NCBI GenBank assembly: GCA_947631945.1
Contig: CANRNI010000013.1
Location: forward strand, 1-64,000
DNA: 64,000 nucleotides
Source: an uncultured Clostridia bacterium
GTDB lineage: Bacteria; Bacillota; Clostridia; Oscillospirales; Acutalibacteraceae
Direction of reading: 5' to 3'
A model generated the notes under the pieces. That model was not told the origin of the DNA and searched no databases. It saw nothing but the letters and a program-made list of their open reading frames with translations. Positions 1 to 9,826 of the stretch are shown one piece after another (position 1 is the stretch's first letter; every line of letters starts with the position of its first letter). The position numbers were made by a program, and so were the translations under genes.

Positions 1-132
1 CAGGAATGGCTTGGACACAGCGATTTCTCTACCACGGCAAATGTATATGCCCATTTGGATTACAATTCCAAGTTGTCGTCTGCTGACGCTATGGTGAACG
101 GTTTGAAAGGAGCGTTAGGCGTGATCTCATAA
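1..132 (+). CDS. Tyrosine recombinase/phage integrase, C-terminal end (truncated by window start)
   Basis: Frame 1 reads QEWLGHSDFSTTANVYAHLDYNSKLSSADAMVNGLKGALGVIS*, with the LGHxxxxTTxxxYxH motif containing the catalytic Tyr. Confidence 0.9.
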   Translation, partial: QEWLGHSDFSTTANVYAHLDYNSKLSSADAMVNGLKGALGVIS

Positions 133-274
133 GGAAATGGCGTATCTCAGCCAAAAGGTACGCCAAGTACATAACGGTTTAGGGTCGAATAGCTCCCAAA
201 TCGTCCGTTTTTAGGAGAGAACAGCCCCATTTTAGGAGAGAACTCGACTTGATAAAGGCTTTCCGAGGGAAGAA

Positions 275-313
275 ATAAGAAAGCCCCCAAGCGGAAAAAC
301 CGCTTGAGGACTG
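275..313 (-). terminator. Intrinsic terminator downstream of tRNA-Ser
   Basis: Minus strand CTCAAGCGG-TTTTT-CCGCTTGGGGG followed by a T-rich tract. Confidence 0.6.
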
Positions 314-320
314 GATTTTC

Positions 321-410
321 TGGCGGAGAGTGTGGGATTCGAACCCACGTGCCCAGAATGGACAACCGCATTTCGAGTGCGGCTCGTTATGACCACTTCG
401 ATAACTCTCC
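321..410 (-). tRNA. tRNA-Ser(CGA)
   Basis: RC GGAGAGTTATCGAAGTGGTCATAACGAGCCGCACTCGAAATGCGG...GGTTCGAATCCCACACTCTCCGCCA: paired acceptor, CTCGAAA anticodon loop, long variable arm, encoded CCA. Confidence 0.95.
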
Positions 411-756
411 GTGTGTTTATCTTCAACATCGGCTCTCAAAAGTGCTTTGGAAAAGCGAGAGAACTGATGGAGAGAACTACAACATATTTACTTTTCAAGG
501 ATAGCCGAAAACCCTTGTAAAATCAAGACTTTTCGGAGGGAGCTGTCCAAAGTGGTGCTTCGTTTTCGAGTGCGGCTCGTTATGACCACTTCGATAACTC
601 TCCGTGTGTTTATCTTCAACATCGGCTCTCAAAAGTGCTTTGGAAAAGCGAGAGAACTGATGGAGAGAACTACAACATATTTACTTTTCAAGGATAGCCG
701 AAAACCCTTGTAAAATCAAGACTTTTCGGAGGGAGCTGTCCAAAGTGGTGTTTCGT
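371..756. repeat. Two tandem 193-bp units (371-563 and 564-756), each carrying a half tRNA-Ser plus leader
   Basis: Read by eye as near-identical (one c/t difference seen near the unit end); a third unit head starts in phase at 757. Confidence 0.9.
564..603 (-). pseudogene. 5' half of tRNA-Ser (acceptor 5' strand, D-arm, anticodon loop), copy 2
   Basis: Same sequence as 371-410 of the intact tRNA, with no 3' half. Confidence 0.85.
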
Positions 757-796
757 TTTCGAGTCAGGCCCGTTATGACCACTTCGATACACCTCC
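757..796 (-). pseudogene. 5' half of a divergent tRNA-Ser, copy 3
   Basis: RC GGAGGTGTATCGAAGTGGTCATAACGGGCCTGACTCGAAA. Confidence 0.8.
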
Positions 797-836
797 ATAT
801 TCAATTTTCAAGCCGGAGCGTACCGAAAAAATGTGA

Positions 837-875
837 TTTCAAGACAGCTCCGTTATGACTGCTTGATACTTCTCC
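837..875 (-). pseudogene. 5' half tRNA-Ser-like (TGA anticodon loop), copy 4
   Basis: RC GGAGAAGTATCAAGCAGTCATAACGGAGCTGTCTTGAAA. Confidence 0.7.
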
Positions 876-1014
876 GTTTACCGAAAATAACTATCACAGA
901 ATTTTTCTGCTTTGTTATTTTATCAAAGTAAATATATTTTGTCAAGTGTTTATCATTTATTATTCTGTAATTTTTCAATATTTATCATATATGTTTTTAT
1001 ATCCTTAAAAATCC

Positions 1015-1980
1015 TTACAAATTATCCGTTGTAATTTTAAAAGCTATTCTTTTAAGCTCGTCCATAGATGATACCGTTGACAGCTTGCGTCTGTATTCCG
1101 CCGCGTCTTTCAGACCTTTTGTGTACCACAGAGCGTGTTTTCTCGCTTCCGTTATTCCGATTCTGTCGCCGCGCTCTTTGCATAGCGTTTCTATATGCCT
1201 TAGCATTATTGTCATTCTTTGTGAAACAGGCGGTTCGGGCAGAATATTTCCGGTTTTTATATAAGCCGATATTTGCTGAAATACCCACGGTCTTCCGAGA
1301 GCGCCCCTGCCGACCATTATAAGGTCACAGCCTGTGTCCTCGTACATCTTTGCGGCAGAGTAAGCCGAGTCAATGTCTCCGTTGCCTATAACGGGTATCG
1401 AAACCGCCTCTTTTACTTTTCTTATCATGCCGATATCAACCGGCGGAGCATACATCTGCGCCTTGGTTCTTCCGTGAACGGTTATTGCGGACGCGCCGTT
1501 ATATTCCGCGATTTTTGCTGTTTCGATCGCGTTCAGACTATCCGAGTCCCACCCGGTGCGTATTTTTACCGTTACGGGTATTTTTACGGCGTCCTTTACG
1601 GCCCTTATAATTTCGCCCGCGAGCTTGGGATTTTTCATAAGACAGGCTCCCGAACCGCTTTTAACTATTTTCGGCGCTGGACATCCCATGTTGATATCTA
1701 TTATATCCGCTCCCGATTTCACAGCGGAAAGCGCGGCGTTTTTCATGATTTCAGGGTCGCTGCCGAAAATCTGTACGGCGGACGGATGCTCCGTATCCGA
1801 TATTTTCATAAGCTCGCTTGATTTTCTGTCGCCCATTGTAACACCTTTTGAGCTGACCATCTCGCTGACTGTATAAGCCGCCCCGAAGCTTCTGCAAAGC
1901 TCTCTGAACGTTTTATCCGCTACTCCCGCCATAGGAGCGAGAGCGGCGGTTTTTTCAATTTCGACGTTTCCTATTTTCAT
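1015..1980 (-). CDS. dusB: tRNA-dihydrouridine synthase (DusB-like)
   Basis: MKIGNVEIEKTAALAPMAGVADKTFRELC..., NMGCPAPKIVKSGSGACLM; internal Met preferred over the 2103 ORF start. Confidence 0.9.
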   Translation of the reverse strand: MKIGNVEIEKTAALAPMAGVADKTFRELCRSFGAAYTVSEMVSSKGVTMGDRKSSELMKISDTEHPSAVQIFGSDPEIMKNAALSAVKSGADIIDINMGCPAPKIVKSGSGACLMKNPKLAGEIIRAVKDAVKIPVTVKIRTGWDSDSLNAIETAKIAEYNGASAITVHGRTKAQMYAPPVDIGMIRKVKEAVSIPVIGNGDIDSAYSAAKMYEDTGCDLIMVGRGALGRPWVFQQISAYIKTGNILPEPPVSQRMTIMLRHIETLCKERGDRIGITEARKHALWYTKGLKDAAEYRRKLSTVSSMDELKRIAFKITTDNL

Positions 1981-2335
1981 ATTAACCGACATACGATATA
2001 TAAATCGCACAAAATCAAGTCTTTTGTGCCGATTATCGTTCCTTTCTTCTGATTGGCCTTTGAATATGTTATAACTATTATGGCGTATCTGAAATGACCG
2101 CATATCTGTATTCTATCATATTTATTCATGAATTAACAGTCCTGAATTTTTTTCAAAAGCTTTGACTTGTATCGTTTGAATATTATTTTCGGCAACAATA
2201 ATTTTTAGTGCCTACATAGGTCCGTCAAGCGTGATTTTTTCAGTATTGCCTTAAAATCTATAAAAGAATATTGTATTTTTCTTTGTTTTATGTTAATATA
2301 TTCATGCATCATTTTTACGGATAGGATGGTAGGCT

Positions 2336-3676
2336 ATGGCAATTATTGTTCAGAAAGTATTGAGCGTTATCATGGCGGTTCTTGTTTCTGTGTTCGGTTC
2401 CGCCGCCGTTCCCGATTTATCGCCCTTTGTTGAAAACGGCGAGGTGCTTTCGTCGAACGGATTCATATCAAACAAATCAAAAAGCCGTGAAATTACAAGC
2501 TCAAGCCCCGTTACGGTCAATAACCTTGTTATGACGGAGCTTGGAAAAAACATAACGGGCTTCAAGCTTGAAGCTAAGGTCAACGGCGAGTACACTCTTG
2601 TAACGGCGGGAGATACTGTAGGTATTTACAGATATTGTAAATTTGATGAGGTAACGTCGGATTCTTTCCGAGTAACCGTAACAGATAATACTTCAACATA
2701 TGCCGTAGACAAAATATCGCTCGGATATAAAAAGACTTCAAATCCCGACTTTAAGGTTTCGTCATACATAAGAGCAGCATTTTTGGGTGATAATTACAAG
2801 CCCGATGCGGGACGCTTTAAAACCACAACCGATTTGATTGTTATAGAAGCCTGCACATTCGATGAAACGGGAACGCTTCATTTCAGCTATATGGACAGAG
2901 TTCTCAAGCTTATGAAGGAAGTAAGAGAAATAAATCCCGATATCCGCATACATCTTAATATAATCGGAACGATCGAAAAATCGGGCGAAACATGGGAAGA
3001 AACTCTAAGCCTGCTTGAGGATATGCATTATAAGGCGATGCGCGAAAACGGCGGATATTTTATCGGCAATATAGTTTCCGCGCTCGAAAAATACGGTTTT
3101 GACGGTGTGAATTTCGATTGGGAATATCCGGTAACGAGTTACGGCAGAAAGACTTTTTCGGATTTCGTACTCGACCTTGATAAAGCTCTCGGCAGCAAAT
3201 ATTATCTCGGCGCGGCAATATCCGCTTGGTACGGCAATTTCGAGCGCAAAGCGATAAAGGCAATTGATAACGTCGAGGTAATGTGTTACGACGAGTTTGA
3301 CAACAACGGTTATCATTCAACTTTTTCATCGGCATATACAAACGTGCAGCGACTTCTTGTCCTCGGCTACGATAAAAAGCAGATACATATAGGTCTGCCT
3401 TTCTACGCAAGACCCACCGATGCGGGCGCGTACTGGATAGGCTACGGTGATTACGCCGATAAGCTTGGCAGATACGGCAATACGGCAATCGGAAACTATG
3501 ACGGAAAGGATATGACGCTGTACTTCAACGGCGCTCAGCTCATTGCTGATAAAACCGCGTACGCGCTCGACTGCGGTCTTGGCGGGGTAATGGTATGGCA
3601 CCTCGACTGCGATTCGTCATATGATAACGAGCTGTCGCTTTACAGAACGATTAATAGTGTAATAAACGCCGAATAA
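2336..3676 (+). CDS. Secreted glycoside hydrolase family 18 protein
   Basis: FDGVNFDWEYP (DxxDxDxE-type motif), N-terminal hydrophobic segment. Confidence 0.85.
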   Translation: MAIIVQKVLSVIMAVLVSVFGSAAVPDLSPFVENGEVLSSNGFISNKSKSREITSSSPVTVNNLVMTELGKNITGFKLEAKVNGEYTLVTAGDTVGIYRYCKFDEVTSDSFRVTVTDNTSTYAVDKISLGYKKTSNPDFKVSSYIRAAFLGDNYKPDAGRFKTTTDLIVIEACTFDETGTLHFSYMDRVLKLMKEVREINPDIRIHLNIIGTIEKSGETWEETLSLLEDMHYKAMRENGGYFIGNIVSALEKYGFDGVNFDWEYPVTSYGRKTFSDFVLDLDKALGSKYYLGAAISAWYGNFERKAIKAIDNVEVMCYDEFDNNGYHSTFSSAYTNVQRLLVLGYDKKQIHIGLPFYARPTDAGAYWIGYGDYADKLGRYGNTAIGNYDGKDMTLYFNGAQLIADKTAYALDCGLGGVMVWHLDCDSSYDNELSLYRTINSVINAE

Positions 3677-3773
3677 GGAAAAATAAAAAGCAAATCGGTG
3701 ATTCTTTAAGCCGCAATCGGATTTTTCCTTTTGCGGCAGTTCTATTGCTTTTTTATAGCCGTTCACTATAAAT

Positions 3774-5012
3774 TTATCTCGCGGAAAGCACGTCTTTTTC
3801 GTACTTTTCAATTTCATCGAGATAGTTTACGGGAACGCCCGAAGTCTTGAGATACTGTTCCCACACGTCGCCGAACGGCGCTGTTTTCATTTCCTCGCGC
3901 AAAACCATAAGACGTGTCATATTGCCCGTTTCCTGTAGCTTTTTCATTTCACCGTCAGGTTGAAGCAGAGCGAAAAGCAGAGCCTTGCGTACGCTGCGAA
4001 CGCCCGTTACCCAAGCCGATATCCTGTTTATCGAAGCATCGAAATAGTCGGTCGCGATAAAAACTCTGTCAAGAGCGTCGTTTCTTACTATTTCTCTTGC
4101 AATTTCTCTTGTTTCGTCATCAAAAAGAACAACATGGTCGGAATCCCAGCGCATCGGGCGCGTAATATGAAGCGCTATTTTCTCATTGAAAAGAAGAAGC
4201 GACGGTATTTTGTCCGATACCGTTTCCGTCGGGTGATAATGTCCGTTGTCCATAAGGGGAGTGATGTTATTACGGCTCGAGTAAGAAAGACAAAATTCAG
4301 CCGAACCCACGGTATACGCTTCAAGACCTATTCCGAAAACCTTTGATTCAAGCGTAACATACACCTTTGACTTGTCATAGGGAACGGAAAGAATTTCGTC
4401 AAGCGATTTTTTGAATCTTGCTCTTGGCGACAGCCTGTCCGCGGGAATATCCTTATAACCGTCGGGTATCCATATGTTCATAACGCAAGGCTCGCCCGTT
4501 TCCTCGGCGAAATACTCCGAAATTTTAAGGCACGCCTTGCAGTGATTTATCCAGTAAGTCCTGACCTTTTCATCGGGAGATGAAAGAGTCAGGTTGTCTT
4601 TTACCATCGGGTGAGAAAAAAGCGTAGGATTAAAATCAAGTCCCATATTTCTTTCTTTCGCGAATTTTACCCATTTTTCAAAGTGACGTGGCTCGATTTT
4701 ATCACGTCCGACCTTTTCCCCGTTTTCAAAAACCGCGTAGCTCGCGTGGAGATTAAGCTTCTTTTTGCCGGGAATAAGCGAAAACGCCTTGTCGATATCA
4801 GCCATAAGCTCATCGGGCGTCGCCGCTTTGCCGGGATAATTTCCCGTCGCCTGTATTCCGCCCGAAAGACTTTCGCCGCAGTCGAAGCCCGTAACGTCGT
4901 CTCCCTGCCAGCAATGTACGGAAATCGGAACGCTTTTAAGAGTTTCTATAGCTTTGTCGGTATTGACACCGAATTTCTCATAGATTTTTTTTGCTTCATC
5001 GTATCTTGACAT
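3774..5012 (-). CDS. rhaA: L-rhamnose isomerase
   Basis: SVHCWQGDDVTGFD..., MDNGHYHPTE, full-length 412 aa. Confidence 0.95.
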   Translation of the reverse strand: MSRYDEAKKIYEKFGVNTDKAIETLKSVPISVHCWQGDDVTGFDCGESLSGGIQATGNYPGKAATPDELMADIDKAFSLIPGKKKLNLHASYAVFENGEKVGRDKIEPRHFEKWVKFAKERNMGLDFNPTLFSHPMVKDNLTLSSPDEKVRTYWINHCKACLKISEYFAEETGEPCVMNIWIPDGYKDIPADRLSPRARFKKSLDEILSVPYDKSKVYVTLESKVFGIGLEAYTVGSAEFCLSYSSRNNITPLMDNGHYHPTETVSDKIPSLLLFNEKIALHITRPMRWDSDHVVLFDDETREIAREIVRNDALDRVFIATDYFDASINRISAWVTGVRSVRKALLFALLQPDGEMKKLQETGNMTRLMVLREEMKTAPFGDVWEQYLKTSGVPVNYLDEIEKYEKDVLSAR

Positions 5013-5158
5013 GATTTTTCTCCTTAAACAGAACTGATAATAGTATATAGTAATAAGAGTGTGAACACTCTCAAATAAGGCTTTTTAAAACATAATATTG
5101 ACAAGGTTCCCGCGCGGTGATATACTGTTTACGGTTTTATGAAGAAAAGGTGATTTTT

Positions 5159-5734
5159 ATGGAGCTTTCAATTTCAAGAGCGGACGCGCTCGAACTGCTT
5201 AAAAAACATAATAAAGAACCGTTTCATATCGTTCACGGTCTAACGGTCGAAGGCGTTATGAAGTGGTACGCCAATGAACTGGGTTACGGCGACAACGCCG
5301 AATATTGGGGCATAGTGGGGCTTCTTCACGACGTGGATTTTGAGGAATACCCCGACGAACACTGCTTAAAAGCTCCCGAAATTTTAAGAGAAGCCGGAGT
5401 GGGCGAGGATATTATTCATGCCGTATGCTCTCACGGCTACGGTCTTACCGTTGACGTAAAGCCCGAGCATACTATGGAAAAGGTGCTTTTCGCAACCGAC
5501 GAGCTTACGGGGCTTATAGGCGCGGCGGCTAAAATGCGTCCGTCAAAAAGCGTTTCCGATATGGAGCTTAAAAGTCTTAAAAAGAAATATAAGGATAAGA
5601 GGTTTGCCGCCGGCTGTTCGAGAGACGTTATAGAACAGGGAGCGGAGATGCTCGGCTGGGAGCTTGACGAACTGCTGGAAAAAACCATCCTCGCAATGAG
5701 ATCATGCGAGGACAGCATTAAAAGCGAGTGTTAA
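5159..5734 (+). CDS. HD-domain protein
   Basis: HIVHGLTVEGVM...GLLHDVDFEEYPDEHCLKAPEIL...HAVCSHGYG. Confidence 0.8.
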   Translation: MELSISRADALELLKKHNKEPFHIVHGLTVEGVMKWYANELGYGDNAEYWGIVGLLHDVDFEEYPDEHCLKAPEILREAGVGEDIIHAVCSHGYGLTVDVKPEHTMEKVLFATDELTGLIGAAAKMRPSKSVSDMELKSLKKKYKDKRFAAGCSRDVIEQGAEMLGWELDELLEKTILAMRSCEDSIKSEC

Positions 5735-5795
5735 CATACGGATTCCGGGATTGCCGTTTCAATAATTCAATAATTAAGCGGCTTTTCCCGTGGCA

Positions 5796-7301
5796 TTATT
5801 CCGACTGCCGGGCATTAATTTGCCCGGTTTTGTCTTGCGTCACCGTCTGTTTTGTCCCTTCAGCTCGTTTTTCCATCAGCTCTTCGTGAAGCTTGACGAG
5901 GTTCTTTTTGTTTAAGGGGTAAATGAGGAACATAATAAACGTTATCGCGTATGCGATAGTCATACCTCTCGTTATCATCTTATATATGCGGTCTCCAACA
6001 CCCGGAATATAGCCTATAACTTTTGTTTCGGGATCGTATCCCGCATATTTATATAATAGCTGAAGTCCGACGGAATCGGCAATAGTCTGACCCGCTTTTC
6101 TTGCGAATGTATATACGGCGTAAATTGCGCTTTCGTTCTTTATTCCCGTTACGTTTTCCTGATAGTCTATAACGTCTGTAACGATGGCCCATGTGAGTAT
6201 TGATAGGAAGCAGTAGCCCGCGCCTACGCCGAAATTGATTATAAAGAACGGCGCCGGATGTGTTCTCAGTTGCTCGTTCGGGCCTATTAAACAGAGCGAT
6301 ACGCTCGATAAGGTTGCGAGAGCAAGACCCGAAACGCTGAGCTCCTTTTTGCCGAATTTTGCCGCGAGCTTGGGTACGAACAATATCATAAGCACCATAG
6401 GCGCGTATGTGGATATTGTAAGAAGAATTGATAAATCGGAGTTTTCAAAATAGTTTTTCGTAAGGTACTGATTAAATGAGTTGTACTGGAGCAAGCCGCT
6501 CATAAGAAGTCCCGAAATCGTTACGGTAAGGAAAGGTCTGCTCTTTAAAAGTGTGCCGTAGGTGAGTTTTACGTTGATTTTCTTCTTTTCGGGTGAGTAG
6601 TGAACGCGCTCTTTTGTTGTTTTGTAGCAAGTCATGTAAGCCGCTATGGAAAGAGCGGAGAGAACGCACGCCGCGACAAAGGTTTTTTGAGGAATTCAGC
6701 TTCGTGCCGTCGTCATAAATAAGCTTCTGGGCAACGAGCGTTACAGCGGCTCCGCCTACTCCCGAGCCTATAGAACGGAAAGTCGAAAGCAAAGTTCTGC
6801 CGTTCGGGTCGTCTGTGATAGCCGAGGCAAGAGCGCCGTAAGGTATGTTCATCGCCGTATACATCATTCCGAATATACAGTATGTAACATATGCGAACGC
6901 GAGAAGAAGCGCGTAAGACGAAATCATATTCTGAAGATTCAGAAAGCACAGAACCGTTGAAAGCGCAAGAGGCACTGTTACCGCTTTGAGATAAGGTCTG
7001 AATTTTCCGTTTTTTGTCGGCTTCCTTGTATCGACTATTATTCCCCATAACGGGTCGTTAACGGCGTCCCAAAGACGTATTATAAGGAAAAGCAGCGTAA
7101 GGTCCGTGCTGATTTTTGTCGCCGACGCTCCGTGACCGGGCAACAGGCAGTCTGTGTAAAATACTTTAAGATATGTTAAACGAAAGTCAGGACAAACAAG
7201 TTGCCCATATCTCCGAAAAGATAACCGAAGGCTTCTTTTACGCTTATGGCGTTCGGGTGTTTCGCCGCGTGAGGAGCGGCAGGTTTTGCATTGTTTTTCA
7301 T
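5796..7301 (-). pseudogene. GPH/MFS-type sugar transporter, interrupted by two compensating frameshifts
   Basis: MKNNAKPAAPHAAKHPNAISVKEAFGYLFGDMGNLFVLTFV / LTYLKVFYTDCLLPGHGASATK...KLNSSK / KTFVAACVLSALSIAAYMTCYKTTKERVHY...; frame switches near 7174-7180 and 6690-6700. Confidence 0.8.
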
Positions 7302-7566
7302 GCAGTCCTCCGTATATAAACTGTAGTCGGCTATTATTACCGAAAATAATTCCGATAAAATTATTTTTCTAATCCGATAATTTAATTTTACAGCATTTGT
7401 TAGTTAAAGTCAATAAAATACTTGATAATTTTTTAAATTTATTGTAAAATATTTTTATCGTCTGAATGACGTACAAATCAGTCTGCCTTAATCGAATTAG
7501 GAATTAGGAATGATGAATTAGGAATTATCGGATTAATTATATGTTGTATATTATAAGACGGAACAT

Positions 7567-7745
7567 TTAAGGCAACACCGCACAATTAGCGGCTGCCGCC
7601 TTTGCCGCGCATCTGTACCGAGATTTTCCGTCATTTTTACCAAAAGTTCCTTGAAATACGGCAGTATTCCTGCGTCACTTTTGGCAATCTGACGAAAAAT
7701 CTCTTGGCACATCTGCACGACAATAATTATGCGGTATTGCCTTAA
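7567..7745. repeat. 179-bp palindromic element, family A
   Basis: TTAAGGCAACACCGCACAATTAGCGG...CAATAATTATGCGGTATTGCCTTAA. Confidence 0.9.
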
Positions 7746-7776
7746 ATTTCTATATATTATTTTTGGGAGAATAAAT

Positions 7777-8649
7777 ATGAACGATATGCCGATTTTTGCG
7801 ATAATGTATGATTTTGACAGGACATTAAGTCCTAAGGATATGCAGGAGTATCAGTTTATACCGAGTCTCGGAATGGAAGCCGCAGAATTTTGGAGCGCGG
7901 CTAATTCTTTCGGAGACAGAATGGGTATGGATAAAATTCTTTCTTATATGTATATGATGATAAGAAAATCGGAAGAATCGGGAATAAAGCTTACCCGTGA
8001 AAGGGTAGTCAAGTGCGGAGAGAACGTGGAATTTTTTAAGGGCGTTGAAAGCTGGTTCGAGCGAATTAATATGTTTGGCTTCGCGAACGGCGTTGCCGTT
8101 GAGCATTATGTTCTTTCGTCGGGGCTTGTTGAAATTATAGAAGGAACCTCGATAGGAAAATTTTTTAAAAAGATATACGCGAGTGAGTTCCTTTACGATG
8201 AAAACGGCGTAGCCGTATTCCCGAAATCCGCCGTTAATTATACGTCGAAAACGCAGTTTGTTTACAGAATAAATAAGGGCGTTCTGGACGTTTCAAACGA
8301 CCGCGATTTAAACGGCTCAATGCCCGATAACGATAAGCGCGTGCGTTTCCGCAATATGCTTTACATAGGCGACGGGCTTTCTGACGTGCCGTGCATGAAA
8401 ATGGTAAAAGCTTACGGCGGCAGCTCCATAGCCGTTTACAGGGATATATCCAACAGAATGCTTGTAGAGGATTTGCTGAACCACGGCAGAGTTGATTTTA
8501 TCTTCCCAGCGGATTATTCCGAAAACACCGATTTTGATATTACGGTAAAGAATCTTATAAAAAAAGCCGCGATAGAAGAAAGTCTTATAGCAGAGCATAA
8601 CAGTCAGCTTGCGGACGTTGCCGATAAGCAGTATTCTATATTTTATTAA
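7777..8649 (+). CDS. HAD-superfamily phosphatase
   Basis: FAIMYDFDRTLSPKD and YIGDGLSDVPCMKMVK motifs. Confidence 0.85.
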   Translation: MNDMPIFAIMYDFDRTLSPKDMQEYQFIPSLGMEAAEFWSAANSFGDRMGMDKILSYMYMMIRKSEESGIKLTRERVVKCGENVEFFKGVESWFERINMFGFANGVAVEHYVLSSGLVEIIEGTSIGKFFKKIYASEFLYDENGVAVFPKSAVNYTSKTQFVYRINKGVLDVSNDRDLNGSMPDNDKRVRFRNMLYIGDGLSDVPCMKMVKAYGGSSIAVYRDISNRMLVEDLLNHGRVDFIFPADYSENTDFDITVKNLIKKAAIEESLIAEHNSQLADVADKQYSIFY

Positions 8650-8719
8650 TGGAGCAATTAGAGTGTATTTATTCGGCTCGTAGGAGTGATTTGTTCGGTT
8701 TTTCCTTAACAACAAAAAA

Positions 8720-8748
8720 TGAGGGACGGTTTTTCGCCGTCCCTTTAG
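8720..8748. terminator. Bidirectional intrinsic terminator
   Basis: aaaaaatgAGGGACGGtttttcgCCGTCCCTttagtttttt. Confidence 0.75.
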
Positions 8749-8760
8749 TTTTTTAATATA

Positions 8761-9039
8761 TCAATTTTCGTATACGCTGACTTTTTTGCGGTCCTTGCCC
8801 ATGCGCTCAAATTTAACAGTACCGTTTACAAGAGCGAAAAGCGTATCGTCCGAACCCTTGCCGACGTTGTTGCCGGGATGAATGTGAGTTCCTCTCTGAC
8901 GTACAAGAATCGTTCCCGCGTTGACAGTCTGACCGTCGGCGCGTTTTGTACCGAGTCTCTTTGATTCGGAATCGCGTCCGTTACGGGTAGAACCCATACC
9001 TTTTTTATGAGCGAAGAGCTGAATGTTTATCTTGAGCAT
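8761..9039 (-). CDS. rpmA: 50S ribosomal protein L27 (with cleavable N-terminal extension)
   Basis: [56 protein letters not shown]. Confidence 0.97.
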   Translation of the reverse strand: MLKINIQLFAHKKGMGSTRNGRDSESKRLGTKRADGQTVNAGTILVRQRGTHIHPGNNVGKGSDDTLFALVNGTVKFERMGKDRKKVSVYEN

Positions 9040-9042
9040 TAA

Positions 9043-9354
9043 TTACACCTCCGTGATGATTCTGATAAAATCGGGATATTCCTTTGAAAGCTCCGTTAAA
9101 TGGAGCATAAGTCCCGAAAACACGTCTTTTGCGGCTTCCGATTCGCTTCTGAGCGAAGCCCTCATATATCCGTCATCGACTTCCGCATCAAGGGCGCAGC
9201 CGAGAATTTCCGTAACGGTATTTACCGCCATATATGCCGCCGACGATACCGCCGCGCAGACCGTATCGCGTCCGCTTTCGGCATAACCCGAATGTCCCTT
9301 TAATGTAAAACCTACCGGCTTTGAATTACGGATATTAAAAACCGCGCTAATCAT
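9043..9354 (-). CDS. prp: Ribosomal-processing cysteine protease Prp
   Basis: GHSGYAESGRDTVCAAVSSAAYMAVNTV; located between rplU and rpmA. Confidence 0.93.
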   Translation of the reverse strand: MISAVFNIRNSKPVGFTLKGHSGYAESGRDTVCAAVSSAAYMAVNTVTEILGCALDAEVDDGYMRASLRSESEAAKDVFSGLMLHLTELSKEYPDFIRIITEV

Positions 9355-9356
9355 AA

Positions 9357-9668
9357 TTAAGCGTTGATTGAAGCAACTTCAATCTTTGTATAGGGCTGTC
9401 TGTGACCCATTTTACGCTTTTCGTTTTTCTTTGCCTTATAGGTCGCAACGGTGATTTTTTTGCCCTTGCCGTTCTTTACGGCTTTTGCCGTAACGGTAGC
9501 GCCTTCAACATAGGGAGTTCCTACCTTGATGCCGTCGTCCGTTCCCACGGCGATAACCTTATCAAAAACTACTTCGCTGTCAGCCTCAACGTCAAGTTTT
9601 TCGATAAAGACAACGGAACCTGCCTCTACTTTGTACTGCTTGCCGCCTGTTTCGATAATTGCGTACAT
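9357..9668 (-). CDS. rplU: 50S ribosomal protein L21
   Basis: [28 protein letters not shown]...[12 protein letters not shown]. Confidence 0.97.
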   Translation of the reverse strand: MYAIIETGGKQYKVEAGSVVFIEKLDVEADSEVVFDKVIAVGTDDGIKVGTPYVEGATVTAKAVKNGKGKKITVATYKAKKNEKRKMGHRQPYTKIEVASINA

Positions 9669-9671
9669 TGG

Positions 9672-9765
9672 TTTTCTCCTTAAATAAGACTCGCTGCGAC
9701 GGGCGGTATCAACGCTTATAAGGGCATAATACACCCTTGCCTGCCACATGCGGCTTTTAGATTAT
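9672..9765 (-). ncRNA. Ribosomal protein L21 leader
   Basis: Conserved-looking leader upstream of rplU (GGGTGTATTATGCCCTTATAAGCGTTGATACCGCCCGTCGCAGCGAG); recognised from memory of the L21 leader family. Confidence 0.65.
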
Positions 9766-9826
9766 ATCACCGTGAAAACGGTAAGTCAAGAGCTTTTTTG
9801 TAAAAAAATCCAAGCAGCCGATTAAT

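Noticed and set aside
304-520. ORFs 304..504 and 332..520 on + strand
   Set aside because: They are translations of the antisense of tRNA-Ser and the half-tRNA repeat leader; no SD or coding character
371-756. CRISPR array
   Set aside because: Only two near-complete 193-bp tandem units with no short-repeat/spacer alternation; contents are half-tRNA plus leader
6685-6705. Programmed ribosomal frameshift at TCAAAAAACC in the GPH transporter
   Set aside because: A AAA AAC would be a -1 site, but restoring the frame here needs +1, and a second unrelated shift exists near 7175; pseudogene or sequencing error is simpler
5796-7143. ORFs 5796..6635 and 6472..7143 as two separate genes
   Set aside because: Together with the 7301 N-terminus they form one transporter split by frameshifts
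9043-9354. Uncharacterised small gene between rplU and rpmA
   Set aside because: Recognised as the known ribosomal-processing protease Prp
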